DNA of 64,000 nucleotides, from NCBI RefSeq assembly GCF_001552415.1, contig NZ_BCRD01000004.1:186001-250000 (forward strand). The letters run 5' to 3'. The DNA is from Corynebacterium xerosis NBRC 16721 = ATCC 373. GTDB taxonomy: Bacteria > Actinomycetota > Actinomycetes > Mycobacteriales > Mycobacteriaceae. A model generated the notes under the pieces. The model was not told the DNA's origin, searched no databases, and saw only the letters and a program-made list of their open reading frames with translations. A program made the position numbers and the translations under genes. Numbering within the stretch: the first letter of the stretch is position 1; each line of letters opens with the position of its first letter. Of this stretch, positions 17,304 to 26,775 are shown piece by piece.

Positions 17304-18617
17304 ATGAACGGCCACAACGAGGCGCACGCCGGGGTCCTGCCCAAGCGTGTCGCGGTGATCTCCATGCATACGTCGCCGCTGGAGCAGCCGGGCACCGGCG
17401 ACGCCGGCGGCATGAACGTCTACGTCCTGCGCACCTGCCGCGAATTGGCGGCGCGGGGCGTCGAGGTGGACGTGTTCACCCGCGCCACCCGTCCCAGCCA
17501 GGGCGAGATCGTGGAGGTCGCGCCGGGCCTGCGGGTGATCAACGTCGTCGCCGGGCCGTACGAGGGCATCGCGAAGTCGGAGCTGCCCACTCAGCTCGCG
17601 GCTTTCACCGGCGGGGTCCTCACCTTCGCGCGCTGCCATGGCCTGCGCTATTGCGTGGTCCATTCCCACTATTGGCTTTCCGGCCAGGTCGGCTGGCTGC
17701 TGCGCGACCTGTGGCGCGTCCCGCTGGTCCACACCGCCCACACGTTGGCCGCGGTGAAGAACCTCCACCTCGCCGAGGGTGATTCCCCGGAGCCGGAGTC
17801 GCGCCGCATCTGCGAGCAGCAGATCTCGGACAACGCCGACGTCATGGTGGTCAACACCGACGAGGAAAAGGGCAATCTCACGGAGCATTACGACGCCGAC
17901 GCCTCCCGCATCGAGGTCATCCCGCCGGGGGTCGACGTGCACATGTACGGCCCGGGCAGCGACCGCGCGACGGAGCGCAGCCGTCGTGAACTGGGCATCC
18001 CGCTGCATGCGAAGGTCGTTCTCTTCGTCGGCAGGCTGCAGCGGCTCAAGGGCCCGCAAATCCTGCTGCGCGCCGTGGCGGAACTGGTGCGCCGTCGCCC
18101 GCGGCACAACCTGAAGGTGATCATCTGCGGCGGGCCGTCGGGCACCGGGTTGGAGCGCCCCGACGAGTTCCTGGAACTCGCCGAAGAGCTGCAGCTCGGC
18201 GACGTCGTCCGGTTCCTGCTGCCGCGCCCGCCGGAGGAGCTGGTCAGCCTCTACCGCGCCGCCGACGTCGTCGCCGTGCCCAGCTACAACGAGTCCTTCG
18301 GCCTGGTGGCGATGGAGGCGCAGGCGACGGGCACCCCGGTCGTCGCCGCGCGCGTGGGCGGGTTGCCCATCGCCGTCGCGGACGGGGAGACGGGGGTCCT
18401 GGTCGACGGGCACGCGCCCGATGCGTGGGCGGACGCGCTGGAATCGCTTCTCGACGATGACGCCCGGCGCCTCGAGATGGCCTCGGCCGCTCCCTCCCAT
18501 GCGGAGGAATTCTCGTGGGAACGCACCGTCGACAAGCTCTTGTCCGTTTACGATCGGGCGTTGACGGGGATCGACGACGACGATTGCGAACCCCGCGAAG
18601 CCGAAGGGACGCGCTGA
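17304..18617 (+). CDS. mshA: D-inositol-3-phosphate N-acetylglucosaminyltransferase
   Basis: MshA (437 residues, GT4 family) joins UDP-GlcNAc to 1L-myo-inositol-1-phosphate, the first step of mycothiol synthesis, in the cytoplasm. Diagnostic motifs are [12 protein letters not shown] near the N-terminus, [35 protein letters not shown] and the donor-binding [18 protein letters not shown]. The ATG at 17304 gives the usual family N-terminus (a short leader, then [11 protein letters not shown]); an upstream in-frame TTG is less likely. CATTGT lies 6 nt before the ATG. A one-base gap separates it from the YbjN-like gene. Confidence 0.95.
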   Translation: MNGHNEAHAGVLPKRVAVISMHTSPLEQPGTGDAGGMNVYVLRTCRELAARGVEVDVFTRATRPSQGEIVEVAPGLRVINVVAGPYEGIAKSELPTQLAAFTGGVLTFARCHGLRYCVVHSHYWLSGQVGWLLRDLWRVPLVHTAHTLAAVKNLHLAEGDSPEPESRRICEQQISDNADVMVVNTDEEKGNLTEHYDADASRIEVIPPGVDVHMYGPGSDRATERSRRELGIPLHAKVVLFVGRLQRLKGPQILLRAVAELVRRRPRHNLKVIICGGPSGTGLERPDEFLELAEELQLGDVVRFLLPRPPEELVSLYRAADVVAVPSYNESFGLVAMEAQATGTPVVAARVGGLPIAVADGETGVLVDGHAPDAWADALESLLDDDARRLEMASAAPSHAEEFSWERTVDKLLSVYDRALTGIDDDDCEPREAEGTR

Positions 18618-18618
18618 C

Positions 18619-19119
18619 ATGGCCGACGAAACGACCGGGGCGACCGCCGGGGGCCTGGCCGCGCTGACCGCGCAGCTGGAGCGCATGGGCGTCGAGCACA
18701 AGACCGCCGAGAGCTCGGCGATCGTGGTGCTGCCGGGAACCCGCAAGCTCAAGACCGTGTGCCTGCTGACGCCGGCGCCGGATTCCCTGCGCATCGAGGC
18801 CTTCGTGTGCCGCAATCCGGAGGAGAACCACGCCGGGGTGCACGAATGGCTGCTGCAGCGCAATCGCCGCCTGTTCGGCATCGCGTATACCGTCGACGCG
18901 CAGGGCGACATTTATCTGGTGGGCCAGTTGCCGCCGTCGCTGGCCGACGAGGACCTCGATCGCCTGCTCGGGCAGGTGCTGGAGGCCTCCGACGGGGACT
19001 TCAACAAGATCCTCGAGCGCGGGTTCGCGTCGTCCATCAAGAAGGAATGGGAGTGGCGCGTCGACCGGGGCGAATCGCTGGCCAATCTCGAGCAGTTCCG
19101 CCACCTGGCCGGGGAGTAG
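18619..19119 (+). CDS. YbjN-domain protein
   Basis: 166 residues with the YbjN/type III-chaperone-like fold: an N-terminal helix, strands (SSAIVVLPGTRKLKTVCLL), EAFVCRNPEENHAGVHEWLL, and a long C-terminal helical part. It directly follows mshA as in mycobacteria (Rv0486-Rv0487). Role in mycothiol metabolism is only suggested by position. Confidence 0.75.
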   Translation: MADETTGATAGGLAALTAQLERMGVEHKTAESSAIVVLPGTRKLKTVCLLTPAPDSLRIEAFVCRNPEENHAGVHEWLLQRNRRLFGIAYTVDAQGDIYLVGQLPPSLADEDLDRLLGQVLEASDGDFNKILERGFASSIKKEWEWRVDRGESLANLEQFRHLAGE

Positions 19120-19216
19120 GGCGCGGTGCGCAGGGAGTGGGGCGCGGCGTACCGGGGCGGGCGCGCCGGGCGCTCTCCGATCAGGGGGAGCGGCGGCGAG
19201 AGCTGCCGGGATAGGG

Positions 19217-19222
19217 CACAAT
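19217..19222 (+). promoter_or_regulatory. -10 box of gpmA
   Basis: CACAAT with a 7-nt gap to the ATG at 19230; no Shine-Dalgarno sequence. Confidence 0.45.
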
Positions 19223-19229
19223 TGGGGTC

Positions 19230-19976
19230 ATGAGCACCGGAAAACTGATTCTCGTCCGCCATGGCCAGAGCGAATGGAACGCATCCAACCAGTTCACGGG
19301 CTGGTACGACGTCCCGCTGACCGACAAGGGCCGCGCCGAGGCCGTCCGCGCCGGCGAAATGATGGTCGAAGCCGGCCTCGAGCCGACGATCCTGTACACG
19401 TCGCTGCTGCGCCGCGCGATCAACACCGCGCACATCGCGCTGGACGTCGCCGACCGCCTGTGGATCCCCGTCGTCCGCGACTGGCGCCTCAACGAGCGCC
19501 ACTACGGTGCGCTGCAGGGCCTGAACAAGGCGGAGACGAAGGAGAAGTACGGCGAGGAGCAGTTCATGACGTGGCGCCGTTCCTACGACACCCCGCCGCC
19601 GGAGCTGGCCGATGATTCGCCGTACTCGCAGGCCAACGACCCGCGTTACGCGAACGTCGAGAACGCGCCGAAGACCGAGTGCCTGCAGGACGTCGAAAAG
19701 CGCCTGATCCCGTACTTCGAGGCCGAGATCATGACCCGCCTGAAGAACGGCGAGACGGTCATGCTCGCCGCGCACGGCAACACGCTGCGCGCCATGCTGA
19801 TGTACCTGGACGGCATCACGCCGGAGGACATCGCCGAGGTCAACGTGCCGACCGGCATCCCGCTGATCTACGAGTTCGACGCCGACGGCAAGGTCCTGAA
19901 CCCGGGCGGCACCTACCTGGACCCGGAGGCCGCCGCCGCCGGCGCCGCCGCCGTGGCCAACCAGGGCAACAAGTAG
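19230..19976 (+). CDS. gpmA: 2,3-bisphosphoglycerate-dependent phosphoglycerate mutase
   Basis: GpmA (248 residues) interconverts 3- and 2-phosphoglycerate in glycolysis. The phospho-histidine motif is [10 protein letters not shown] (His11); ERHYGALQG and the second catalytic His in [11 protein letters not shown] are present, together with the C-terminal GIPLIYEFD. The last ~25 residues are an Ala-rich tail. A strong terminator follows at 20007. Same position relative to senX3-regX3 as in M. tuberculosis. Confidence 0.97.
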   Translation: MSTGKLILVRHGQSEWNASNQFTGWYDVPLTDKGRAEAVRAGEMMVEAGLEPTILYTSLLRRAINTAHIALDVADRLWIPVVRDWRLNERHYGALQGLNKAETKEKYGEEQFMTWRRSYDTPPPELADDSPYSQANDPRYANVENAPKTECLQDVEKRLIPYFEAEIMTRLKNGETVMLAAHGNTLRAMLMYLDGITPEDIAEVNVPTGIPLIYEFDADGKVLNPGGTYLDPEAAAAGAAAVANQGNK

Positions 19977-20006
19977 TAACGCCGGTTTCTTCCGAGAGCC
20001 CGTTGG

Positions 20007-20038
20007 GGGCCGCGCCCGCATGGCGGGTGCGGCCCTTT
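20007..20038 (+). terminator. intrinsic terminator of gpmA
   Basis: A 13-bp stem (20007-20019 with 20023-20035) with one G-T wobble and a 3-nt loop, then TTT. Confidence 0.8.
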
Positions 20039-20132
20039 CGCGCGTCCGGGTGCTTTGCGTCGGCCCGCGTGGCGTCCGGGTGCCGCGGAATCGGTGACTT
20101 TCGCTCACTCGGCGGGGGTTTGTGATCGGGGT

Positions 20133-20138
20133 TATGGT
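20133..20138 (+). promoter_or_regulatory. -10 box that sets the senX3 start
   Basis: TATGGT is exactly 7 nt from GTG 20146. The upstream in-frame GTG (20122) and ATG (20134) lie before or within this box, so they would not be transcribed. Confidence 0.6.
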
Positions 20139-20145
20139 GGTTCGC

Positions 20146-21294
20146 GTGACATCTACCATTCTCGCGGCGCTAGTGGGCGCGGCCGTCATGGCCGCGATTC
20201 TCATCGGGGGCGGTGCCGTCGCGGGGGTGGTGAAATCGGTGTCGAAGAAGAGGTCGGGCGCGGAGGAGCGGGTGACCACCATCGCCCAGGTCCTGCACCT
20301 GGCCATCCAGGGCGCCCCGACCGGCGTGGTCGTCGTCGACATTTCGCGCGACGTGCTGCTGTCCAATCCGCAGGCCCATCAGCTGGGGCTCATGCACGAG
20401 CGCGTGCTCCACGATCTCGGCTGGGAGGCGGCGCTGCGGGTGTTCGACACGCAGGAGGAGCAGGAGCTCAACCTGGTCATCCCCGCCCGCCGGTCCGGTG
20501 CGCCGGACAAGTCGGTGCGCTGCCTGGTCAGCCCGTTGACCCTGGCGGACGACAGGTTCGTGGTGCTGTACGCCACCGACGAGTCGGAGCTGGTGCGCAT
20601 GGAGGCGGCGCGGCGCGATTTCGTGGCCAACGTCTCGCATGAGCTGAAGACCCCGGTCGGCGCGATGAGCCTGTTGGTCGAGGCGCTGGCGGAGGCCAAG
20701 GGCGATCCGGAGGCCGTGGAGCGGTTCAGCGAGAGCCTGACGGGCGAGGCGAAGCGCTTGTCCATGATGATCACCGAGCTGATTTCGCTGTCGAAGCTGC
20801 AGGGCGCCGAGGCGCTGCCGGACATGGAGCCGTTGTCGGTGGCGGAGATCGTCGATGCGGCGGTGCACCGGACTAAGATCCTCGCGGATCAGGCCGGCAT
20901 CGCGGTGGGCACCGATTGCGAGGAGGGGCTGATGGTGATGGGCGATCGTTCGCTGCTCATCACCGCGGTGTCCAACTTGATCACCAACGCCGTCAATTAT
21001 TCGCCGGAGCAGACGCCGGTGAGCGTGTCGGTGAAGATGATGGACGGGGACACCGTCGCCATCCGCGTCACCGACCGCGGCATCGGCATTTCGCTGGCCG
21101 ACCAGGAGCGCATTTTCGAGCGTTTCTTCCGCGTCGACAAGGCCCGTTCCCGTTCCACCGGCGGCACCGGCCTGGGGCTGGCCATCGTCAAGCACGTCGT
21201 GGCCAACCACAAGGGCGCCATTAAGATCTGGAGCAGGCCCGGCACGGGTTCGACTTTCACCCTCGAGCTGCCGGCCCTGAAGAAGGAAGGATGA
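20146..21294 (+). CDS. senX3: two-component sensor histidine kinase
   Basis: 382 residues with the GTG set by the -10 box. A single N-terminal membrane helix (about 3-27) is followed by a PAS-like domain (VLHLAIQGAPTGVVVVDI), the HisKA phospho-acceptor FVANVSHELKTPVGAMS and the HATPase domain (NLITNAVNYSPE, DRGIGIS, TGLGLAIV). With only one helix and almost no extracytoplasmic part, it likely senses through the PAS domain or a partner. Partner is the adjacent RegX3; by analogy with mycobacteria and with its next-neighbour ppx it may control phosphate starvation genes (C. glutamicum uses PhoS-PhoR for that, so the target is uncertain). Confidence 0.88.
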   Translation: MTSTILAALVGAAVMAAILIGGGAVAGVVKSVSKKRSGAEERVTTIAQVLHLAIQGAPTGVVVVDISRDVLLSNPQAHQLGLMHERVLHDLGWEAALRVFDTQEEQELNLVIPARRSGAPDKSVRCLVSPLTLADDRFVVLYATDESELVRMEAARRDFVANVSHELKTPVGAMSLLVEALAEAKGDPEAVERFSESLTGEAKRLSMMITELISLSKLQGAEALPDMEPLSVAEIVDAAVHRTKILADQAGIAVGTDCEEGLMVMGDRSLLITAVSNLITNAVNYSPEQTPVSVSVKMMDGDTVAIRVTDRGIGISLADQERIFERFFRVDKARSRSTGGTGLGLAIVKHVVANHKGAIKIWSRPGTGSTFTLELPALKKEG

Positions 21295-21301
21295 TCCACC
21301 C

Positions 21302-21994
21302 GTGACCTCCGTTCTCATCGTCGAAGACGAAGCGGCCCTGGCCGAACCCCTGGCGTTCCTGTTGAAGAAGGAGGGGTTCGAGGTCCGCATCGCGGGCGAC
21401 GGCCCGACCGCGCTGGCGGAGTTCGAGGCCAATCACGTCGACATCGTCCTGCTGGACCTGATGCTGCCGGGCATGAGCGGCACCGAGGTGTGCAAGAACA
21501 TCCGGTTGCGCTCGAATGTGCCGGTCATCATGGTCACCGCCCGCGACAGCGAAATCGACAAGGTCGTGGGCCTGGAGATCGGCGCGGACGACTACGTGAC
21601 CAAGCCGTACAGCTCCCGCGAGCTCATCGCCCGCATCCGCGCAGTGCTGCGCCGCGGCGGCGAGCCGGAGTTCGAGGAGGAGGAGCTGGAGGAGGACGTC
21701 CTGCGCGGTGGCCGCGTGGTCATGGACGTCGAGCGTCATGTCGTCACCGTCGACGGTGATCCGGTGTCCATGCCGCTGAAGGAGTTCGATCTCCTGGAGT
21801 ACCTCCTGCGCAACAGCGGGCGGGTGCTCACCCGCGGGCAGCTCATCGACCGGGTGTGGGGCGCCGATTACGTCGGCGACACCAAGACCCTGGACGTGCA
21901 CATCAAGCGCCTGCGCTCGAAGATCGAGGTCAATCCCTCCCGCCCGAGCCACCTGGTGACCGTCCGCGGTTTGGGCTACAAGTTCGAAGAATAA
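21302..21994 (+). CDS. regX3: OmpR-family response regulator
   Basis: 230 residues, GTG start 7 bp after the senX3 stop. Receiver domain: acidic pocket VEDE, phospho-acceptor Asp in VLLDLMLPG and Lys in TKPYSS. C-terminal winged helix: LKEFDLLEYLLRNSGRVLTR and DVHIKRLRSKIE. An acidic linker (EFEEEELEED) joins the two. Forms a two-gene operon with senX3. Confidence 0.93.
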   Translation: MTSVLIVEDEAALAEPLAFLLKKEGFEVRIAGDGPTALAEFEANHVDIVLLDLMLPGMSGTEVCKNIRLRSNVPVIMVTARDSEIDKVVGLEIGADDYVTKPYSSRELIARIRAVLRRGGEPEFEEEELEEDVLRGGRVVMDVERHVVTVDGDPVSMPLKEFDLLEYLLRNSGRVLTRGQLIDRVWGADYVGDTKTLDVHIKRLRSKIEVNPSRPSHLVTVRGLGYKFEE

Positions 21995-22030
21995 CGGGAG
22001 CCGTAGAGCCATAGTCGGGCGAGCGGTGGG

Positions 22031-22085
22031 CGGTCCGCGGGCGGTCCGCGGGCGGTCAGCGGGCGGGCAGCGGGCGGGCAGCGGT
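22031..22085. repeat. 11-bp tandem repeat (5 units) after regX3
   Basis: Units CGGTCCGCGGG, CGGTCCGCGGG, CGGTCAGCGGG, CGGGCAGCGGG, CGGGCAGCGGT run head to tail in the 136-bp gap between convergent genes. No gene or clear T-rich terminator; a weak hairpin lies at 22098-22121. Confidence 0.9.
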
Positions 22086-22130
22086 GGGGGCTGCAATGGG
22101 CCGTTGCATGATCCACGGCCCCGGATGCCG

Positions 22131-23075
22131 TCAGACCTCGTCGGCGGCCAGCCCCTCCTTTGCCGCCCGCGTCGCCGGGTGGATGGACAGCAGCGGATAG
22201 CCCGACGGCCCGAAGGCCTTCGCGCGACCGGCGGCTTCGCGGGCGCGGCAGTGGTCGGCGAGCACCGCGTAGCAGGCCTCGCCGATGAGCTCGACGAGCT
22301 CGGACCGGTGCGATTTCCAGATGGCGTCCGCGTGGTCGTGCGCGCCCGGATCCCCGGTGCAGTACCAGTCGAAGTCCTCGCCGCCACCGCCCCAGCCGCG
22401 CCGGTCGTATTCGGTGATGGTGGTGCGCAGGATCTCGTGGCCGTCGGGCCGCTCCTCGTAGGCCTCCAGGCGGCGCAGGGGCAGTTGCCAACACACGTCG
22501 GGCTTGGCCTTGACGTGGTCGACGTCGTGGGCGACCGCCCACTGGTGCAGCGCGCAGCCGGCCCCTCCCGGCCACCCGGCGCGATTGGCGAAGATACAGG
22601 CGCCGTCGAGCACTTGGGTCTTCAGCGCCGGCTCGGGGTTTCCGTCGTCGTCGTCAAGCTCATCCCACTCCAGCCAGGGTTCGAGCGGTTCTTCCGCGTC
22701 CGAGTCGATGTCGCGGAGCCAGCCGGTGACGGCGGACGGCCGGTTCTGCCACCATCCGCTTTCCGACGGCCCGTCCCCGGCGTCGGCCTCCATGGCCCGG
22801 ACCGTGGCGACGAGACGGTCCCGGTCGTCCTCGTCGCAGAGGAACGCGCCATGGCCGCAGCAGCCGACGTCCGCGTTGCCGGAATCGATTCCCCGGCAGG
22901 CGTCGGTGCCGAAAACGCAGGCGTAGGTGGAGAGCAGCCACGTCAGGTCGCAGCTGATCACGTGGTCGGGGTCGTCCGGGTTGGTGAACTCGAACCACTC
23001 GCGGGGGAAATCGGGGGCGACTTCCGCGGGCGAGGGAGCGGTTCCGCGTCCGGCGCGGGGGTGGAGCTGATTCAC
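22131..23075 (-). CDS. cysteine-rich conserved protein (Rv0495c-type position)
   Basis: 314 residues with about 12 cysteines, many clustered: [30 protein letters not shown] and [17 protein letters not shown]. The spacing suggests binding of Zn or Fe, as in zinc/iron-chelating families such as DUF3109, but I cannot assign it firmly. It is cytoplasmic (no signal or membrane helix). It sits between regX3 and ppx, as Rv0495c does in M. tuberculosis. GTG start; TACCGT lies 8 nt upstream. Confidence 0.7.
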   Translation of the reverse strand: MNQLHPRAGRGTAPSPAEVAPDFPREWFEFTNPDDPDHVISCDLTWLLSTYACVFGTDACRGIDSGNADVGCCGHGAFLCDEDDRDRLVATVRAMEADAGDGPSESGWWQNRPSAVTGWLRDIDSDAEEPLEPWLEWDELDDDDGNPEPALKTQVLDGACIFANRAGWPGGAGCALHQWAVAHDVDHVKAKPDVCWQLPLRRLEAYEERPDGHEILRTTITEYDRRGWGGGGEDFDWYCTGDPGAHDHADAIWKSHRSELVELIGEACYAVLADHCRAREAAGRAKAFGPSGYPLLSIHPATRAAKEGLAADEV

Positions 23076-23083
23076 ACCGGATC

Positions 23084-23102
23084 ACGGTAGACCGTCTACC
23101 CT
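23084..23102. promoter_or_regulatory. divergent leaderless promoters (cysteine-rich gene / ppx)
   Basis: Minus strand TACCGT (23089-23084) is 8 nt from the GTG at 23075. Plus strand TACCCT (23097-23102) is 7 nt from the ppx GTG at 23110. The starts are 34 bp apart. Confidence 0.5.
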
Positions 23103-23109
23103 GAGACTC

Positions 23110-24048
23110 GTGCGATTAGGTGTATTGGACGTTGGCAGCAATACCGTTCATTTGGTGATGGTCGATGCCCGCCGTGGCGGGCACCCCACCCCGATGAGCG
23201 ATACGAAGTCGACGATGAAGCTGGTCGAGTACCTCGACGATGACAATGATCTGTCGAAGAAGGGCATCGACAAGCTCACGGGCTACGTCGCCGAGGCCAA
23301 GGGCCTCGTCGACCAGATGCGGTGCGAAGAGATGATCAGCTTCGCCACCTCGGCGGTCCGCGATGCCCGGAATTCCGACCACGTGCTGGATCACGTGGAG
23401 AAGAAAACCGGCATCCGCCTGGAGATCCTCTCCGGCGAGGACGAGGCCCGCCTGACGTTCCTGGCGGTCCGCCGCTGGTACGGCTGGTCGGCCGGGCGCA
23501 TCGTCAACCTGGACATCGGCGGCGGTTCCCTGGAGCTGACGTCGGGCACCGACGAGGACCCGGATGCGGCGTATTCGCTGCTGCTGGGCGCCGGCCGGTT
23601 GACCCACGAGTGGTTCGACACCGATCCGCCGGAGCGCAAGAAGATCGATCTGCTGCGCGACTACATCGACGCCGAGCTGGTCGAGCCCGCCCGTCATCTG
23701 CGGACGTTGGGCGAGCCGGATCTGGCCGTCGCGACGTCGAAGACGTTCCGCACGCTGGCCCGCCTCACCGGCGCCGCGCCGAGCTCCGCGGGACCGCGCG
23801 TCAAGCGCACGCTGACTGCCCCGGGCCTGCGTCAATTGATCGCTTTCATCTCGCGCATGACCGCCGCGGACCGCGCCGAATTGGAGGGCGTCAGTTCGAA
23901 TCGCTCCCACCAGATCGTCGCCGGTGCCCTCGTGGCGGAGGCGAGTATGCGAGCATTGGGTCTCGAGCAGGTGGAGATTTGCCCGTGGGCGCTGCGCGAG
24001 GGCGTGATTTTGCGTCGACTCGACGGCAACCTGTACGGAAAGGGATGA
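23110..24048 (+). CDS. ppx: exopolyphosphatase / Ppx-GppA family
   Basis: 312 residues of the actin-like ATPase fold. The phosphate-1 loop is [15 protein letters not shown] and the phosphate-2 loop [11 protein letters not shown]; Glu in [10 protein letters not shown] region and [11 protein letters not shown] are typical of Ppx. At this length it lacks the C-terminal HD-type domain of long Ppx proteins, like the short actinobacterial Ppx1. It removes terminal phosphate from polyphosphate or pppGpp. GTG start with a 7-nt-spaced -10 box. The next gene begins 1 bp after the stop. Confidence 0.9.
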   Translation: MRLGVLDVGSNTVHLVMVDARRGGHPTPMSDTKSTMKLVEYLDDDNDLSKKGIDKLTGYVAEAKGLVDQMRCEEMISFATSAVRDARNSDHVLDHVEKKTGIRLEILSGEDEARLTFLAVRRWYGWSAGRIVNLDIGGGSLELTSGTDEDPDAAYSLLLGAGRLTHEWFDTDPPERKKIDLLRDYIDAELVEPARHLRTLGEPDLAVATSKTFRTLARLTGAAPSSAGPRVKRTLTAPGLRQLIAFISRMTAADRAELEGVSSNRSHQIVAGALVAEASMRALGLEQVEICPWALREGVILRRLDGNLYGKG

Positions 24049-24049
24049 G

Positions 24050-25495
24050 ATGAGCGAGGAAAAGCTCACCGTTGCCGAGTTGTTGGCGCGCCGCAACCAG
24101 GAGCGCGGTGACTCCGACGGCGCGGCCGAGCGTCCGCGCCGGCGGCGCCGCAGCCTGGAAGAGGGCGGCGTTTCCGTCGCCGAGCTGACGGGGTCGATCC
24201 CGCGCGTGGAGGCCGAGGGCCCGCGTCGCGGTGCTCATGCGGTCGCCGATGACGACGATCAGGTCGAGGTTCCGGCCGAGGCTCCCGTCGAGGAGACCGC
24301 GTCGGCGGAGCTCCCGGAGACCCCCGAGGCCCCGGAGACGGGGTACGCCGACGAATTGGCCGCCGCCGAGGAGTTCGGGGACGAGCCGATCGAGTCGGCC
24401 GACCCCGCGCAGATCGAGGCCGACGAGCCCGCTCCGGTCGCCGAGTCCGGCGAGGACGCGGAGGCGGCCGAGGCGGAGTACGCCGACGAACTGGCCGCCG
24501 CGGAGCCCGCCGATGAGCCCGTGGAGCCGGTCGAGCCCGTGGAGCCCCGCGAGCCCTTCTCCGTCCCGTCCGCCGTTCCCGTCGACCCCCGTGCCGTGAT
24601 GGCCAACGACGAAACCGGCGAGATCACTTTCACGTTCACCAAGTTCCACGACGCCCGCACCGCCAGTGAGCCGGTCGCCGAGGCCGGGCCGATGGCCCGC
24701 GAGGTCCTCGAGGGATCGTTGGCCTACGACGATCGTCCGACGAACATCATCCCCGTCGTCGAGGGCGAGGACCTGGACGAGGCCGGAGCCGGTGACGGCA
24801 TCGGCGACGGCGAGCGCACGGACATCGCGCCGGCCGACGAGGACTGCACGGGAATCGCCTCCGGAGACGACGATCGGGCCTTCGACGGTTCGGCGATCGC
24901 CGGCGGCGCCTTCGCCGCGGGTGGCGCCGGCGCCATGGCCGATCACGCCGACGACGTGCCCGCCGCCTACCGCGAGCGCGACGAGGAATTCGCCGCGCAC
25001 GAGCACGAGGCGCACGAGTATGACGCGCCAGAGTTTGACGCGCACGAGTACGACGCCCACGATCGCGGCGTCGATCCGTTGGCCGCCGCCGCACCCGCCG
25101 CCGCTGCCCCCGCGACGTGGGACTCCCGACCGGAGCAGGAGCGGGAACGGGAGCCGGAGTTCGAACCGCAGCGGGAGCCGGAGCGCGATCCGAGCCCGAA
25201 GGCGACCAAGAAGTCCCGCGAGGACTACTCCGAGGACAACACCCTGAGCATCGGCCTGCTGATCGCGCAGACGATCGTCGGCCTGCTCTTCGGCGGCCTG
25301 GTCTTCGCGCTGTTCATGCTGCTGTGGATGGTGCTGCCGACGGCGGTCGTCGCCGTCATCGCCGTGGCCTTCGCCTTCGGCCTGGTGATCATCGTCAATC
25401 TGCTCCGCCGCGAGCGCGACCGCCTGACCCCGATTCTCGCCGGCGTCGTCGGCCTGGTCGTCTCCTTCGCCCCGTACGTGCTCACCATGATGTGA
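24050..25495 (+). CDS. acidic low-complexity protein with C-terminal membrane helices
   Basis: 481 residues. The first ~60 contain a conserved-looking helix (EEKLTVAELLARRNQERG) and a basic patch RPRRRRRS. Residues 60-390 are Glu/Asp/Ala/Pro-rich with internal repeats: two copies of YADELAAAE, VEPVEPVEPREP and a His/Glu/Tyr/Asp stretch (HEAHEYDAPEFDAHEYDAHD). Three hydrophobic helices end the protein (about 397-480). The place behind ppx matches Rv0497. The N-terminal SVAELTG signature of that family is present. Function unknown; the long disordered acidic region probably faces the cytoplasm. A terminator follows at 25571. Confidence 0.75.
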   Translation: MSEEKLTVAELLARRNQERGDSDGAAERPRRRRRSLEEGGVSVAELTGSIPRVEAEGPRRGAHAVADDDDQVEVPAEAPVEETASAELPETPEAPETGYADELAAAEEFGDEPIESADPAQIEADEPAPVAESGEDAEAAEAEYADELAAAEPADEPVEPVEPVEPREPFSVPSAVPVDPRAVMANDETGEITFTFTKFHDARTASEPVAEAGPMAREVLEGSLAYDDRPTNIIPVVEGEDLDEAGAGDGIGDGERTDIAPADEDCTGIASGDDDRAFDGSAIAGGAFAAGGAGAMADHADDVPAAYRERDEEFAAHEHEAHEYDAPEFDAHEYDAHDRGVDPLAAAAPAAAAPATWDSRPEQEREREPEFEPQREPERDPSPKATKKSREDYSEDNTLSIGLLIAQTIVGLLFGGLVFALFMLLWMVLPTAVVAVIAVAFAFGLVIIVNLLRRERDRLTPILAGVVGLVVSFAPYVLTMM

Positions 25496-25570
25496 TCGCA
25501 GTAGTCGGCACTGCCGACTCGGTCGACGTGATCGGCCCGACCGCACCGGCGTGACCGAACGCCGCACACG

Positions 25571-25608
25571 AAGCGCCCCGCCTTGGTTAGCCAACGCGGG
25601 GCGCTTTT
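25571..25608 (+). terminator. terminator upstream of proC
   Basis: An 11-bp perfect stem (AAGCGCCCCGC, 25571-25581, with 25596-25606), with a further small TTGG/CCAA stem in its loop, then a T run. Confidence 0.85.
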
Positions 25609-25624
25609 GGCACACTGGCCGACC

Positions 25625-26446
25625 ATGACACGAATTGCGGTAATCGGCGGAGGCAAGATCGGCGGCGCGCTCATCGGCGGGCTCATCGACGGGGGAGTGG
25701 ACCCGAAGTCCATCTACCTGGTGCAGCGATCGCCCGAGCGCCGCAAGGAGCTGCGCGACACGTACGGCATCGTCGACGCCGACGACGCGGAACAGGCCGT
25801 CGACGGCGCCGACGTGGTGTTCCTGTGCGTCAAGCCGCACGGCATCGTCGGGCTGCTGGAGGACATCTCCGGGGTCATCGACGAAGGCGAGGGCGACACC
25901 ATCGTCGCCTCGATGGCCGCCGGCATCACGCTGGACGAGCTGGAGTCCGTGTGCGCGGTGGGCACTCCCGTCGTGCGCGTCATGCCCAACACCCCGATGC
26001 TCGTCGGCCGCGGCGTCAACGCCATCGCCCCCGGCCGCTTCGCCAACGAGGAGCACGTCGCCCACGTCGAGTCGCTGCTGGAGAAGGTCGGCCACGTCGA
26101 GGTCGTCGAGGAGAAGCAGATGGACGCCGTCACCGCGGTGTCCGGCTCCGGCCCGGCGTACTTCTTCCAGTTCGTCGAGTCCATGGTCGATGCGGGCGTG
26201 ATGCTCGGCCTCAAGCGCGATCAGGCGCAGCGTCTGGCCACGGCCACCGCCGCCGGTGCCGCGGAGATGATGATGGCCGAGGGCGCCGATCCGGTGTCCC
26301 TGCGCGCCGACGTGTCCTCCCCGGGCGGCACGACGGCCGCGGCGACGAGCACCCTCGAGGAGGAGGGGCTGCGCCGCGCGGTCATCCGCGCCATGCGCGC
26401 GTGCCACGACAAATCCGCCTCGATGGGCCGCCCGGCCGCCAAGTAG
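25625..26446 (+). CDS. proC: pyrroline-5-carboxylate reductase
   Basis: ProC (273 residues) makes L-proline from pyrroline-5-carboxylate with NAD(P)H. N-terminal Rossmann motif IAVIGGGKIGGALIGGL; VFLCVKP; VVRVMPNTPMLVG; and the C-terminal signature VSGSGPAYFFQF plus DVSSPGGTTAAA. ATG at 25625 gives the normal N-terminus; a longer in-frame extension crosses the terminator and is rejected. It is closed by the hairpin at 26546. Confidence 0.96.
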   Translation: MTRIAVIGGGKIGGALIGGLIDGGVDPKSIYLVQRSPERRKELRDTYGIVDADDAEQAVDGADVVFLCVKPHGIVGLLEDISGVIDEGEGDTIVASMAAGITLDELESVCAVGTPVVRVMPNTPMLVGRGVNAIAPGRFANEEHVAHVESLLEKVGHVEVVEEKQMDAVTAVSGSGPAYFFQFVESMVDAGVMLGLKRDQAQRLATATAAGAAEMMMAEGADPVSLRADVSSPGGTTAAATSTLEEEGLRRAVIRAMRACHDKSASMGRPAAK

Positions 26447-26545
26447 GCCACGCCGGCCCGTCGTAAAGCATTGGCGGGTAGGGGATCTGCGGCCCGGCAC
26501 GCCCGTGCCGCCGCCCCCGGCGCCACCCTCCCGGAATTTCGCCGG

Positions 26546-26578
26546 AAAAAACCCCTCCCGACGCGACGGAGGGGTTTT
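26546..26578. terminator. terminator of proC
   Basis: An 11-bp perfect stem (AAAACCCCTCC at 26548-26558 with 26568-26578), A-tract on the left and T4 on the right. Confidence 0.85.
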
Positions 26579-26775
26579 CGCAGTTGAGGGGCGGGACCGG
26601 GCCCGACCCCGGGCGCAATGCGCACCAGCAACAAGTGCAACGGTTGCCCCATTCGCGCCCTTGTATCGCATTAGCACCATCGATAACGGTAAGGTTGAGC
26701 AAGCAACCGCGTGTTCACAGTCTCTGCAGGAGGGGAAGCCTGCAGCGCGCGGAGTGCGCTGAAGGGAAAACGATA

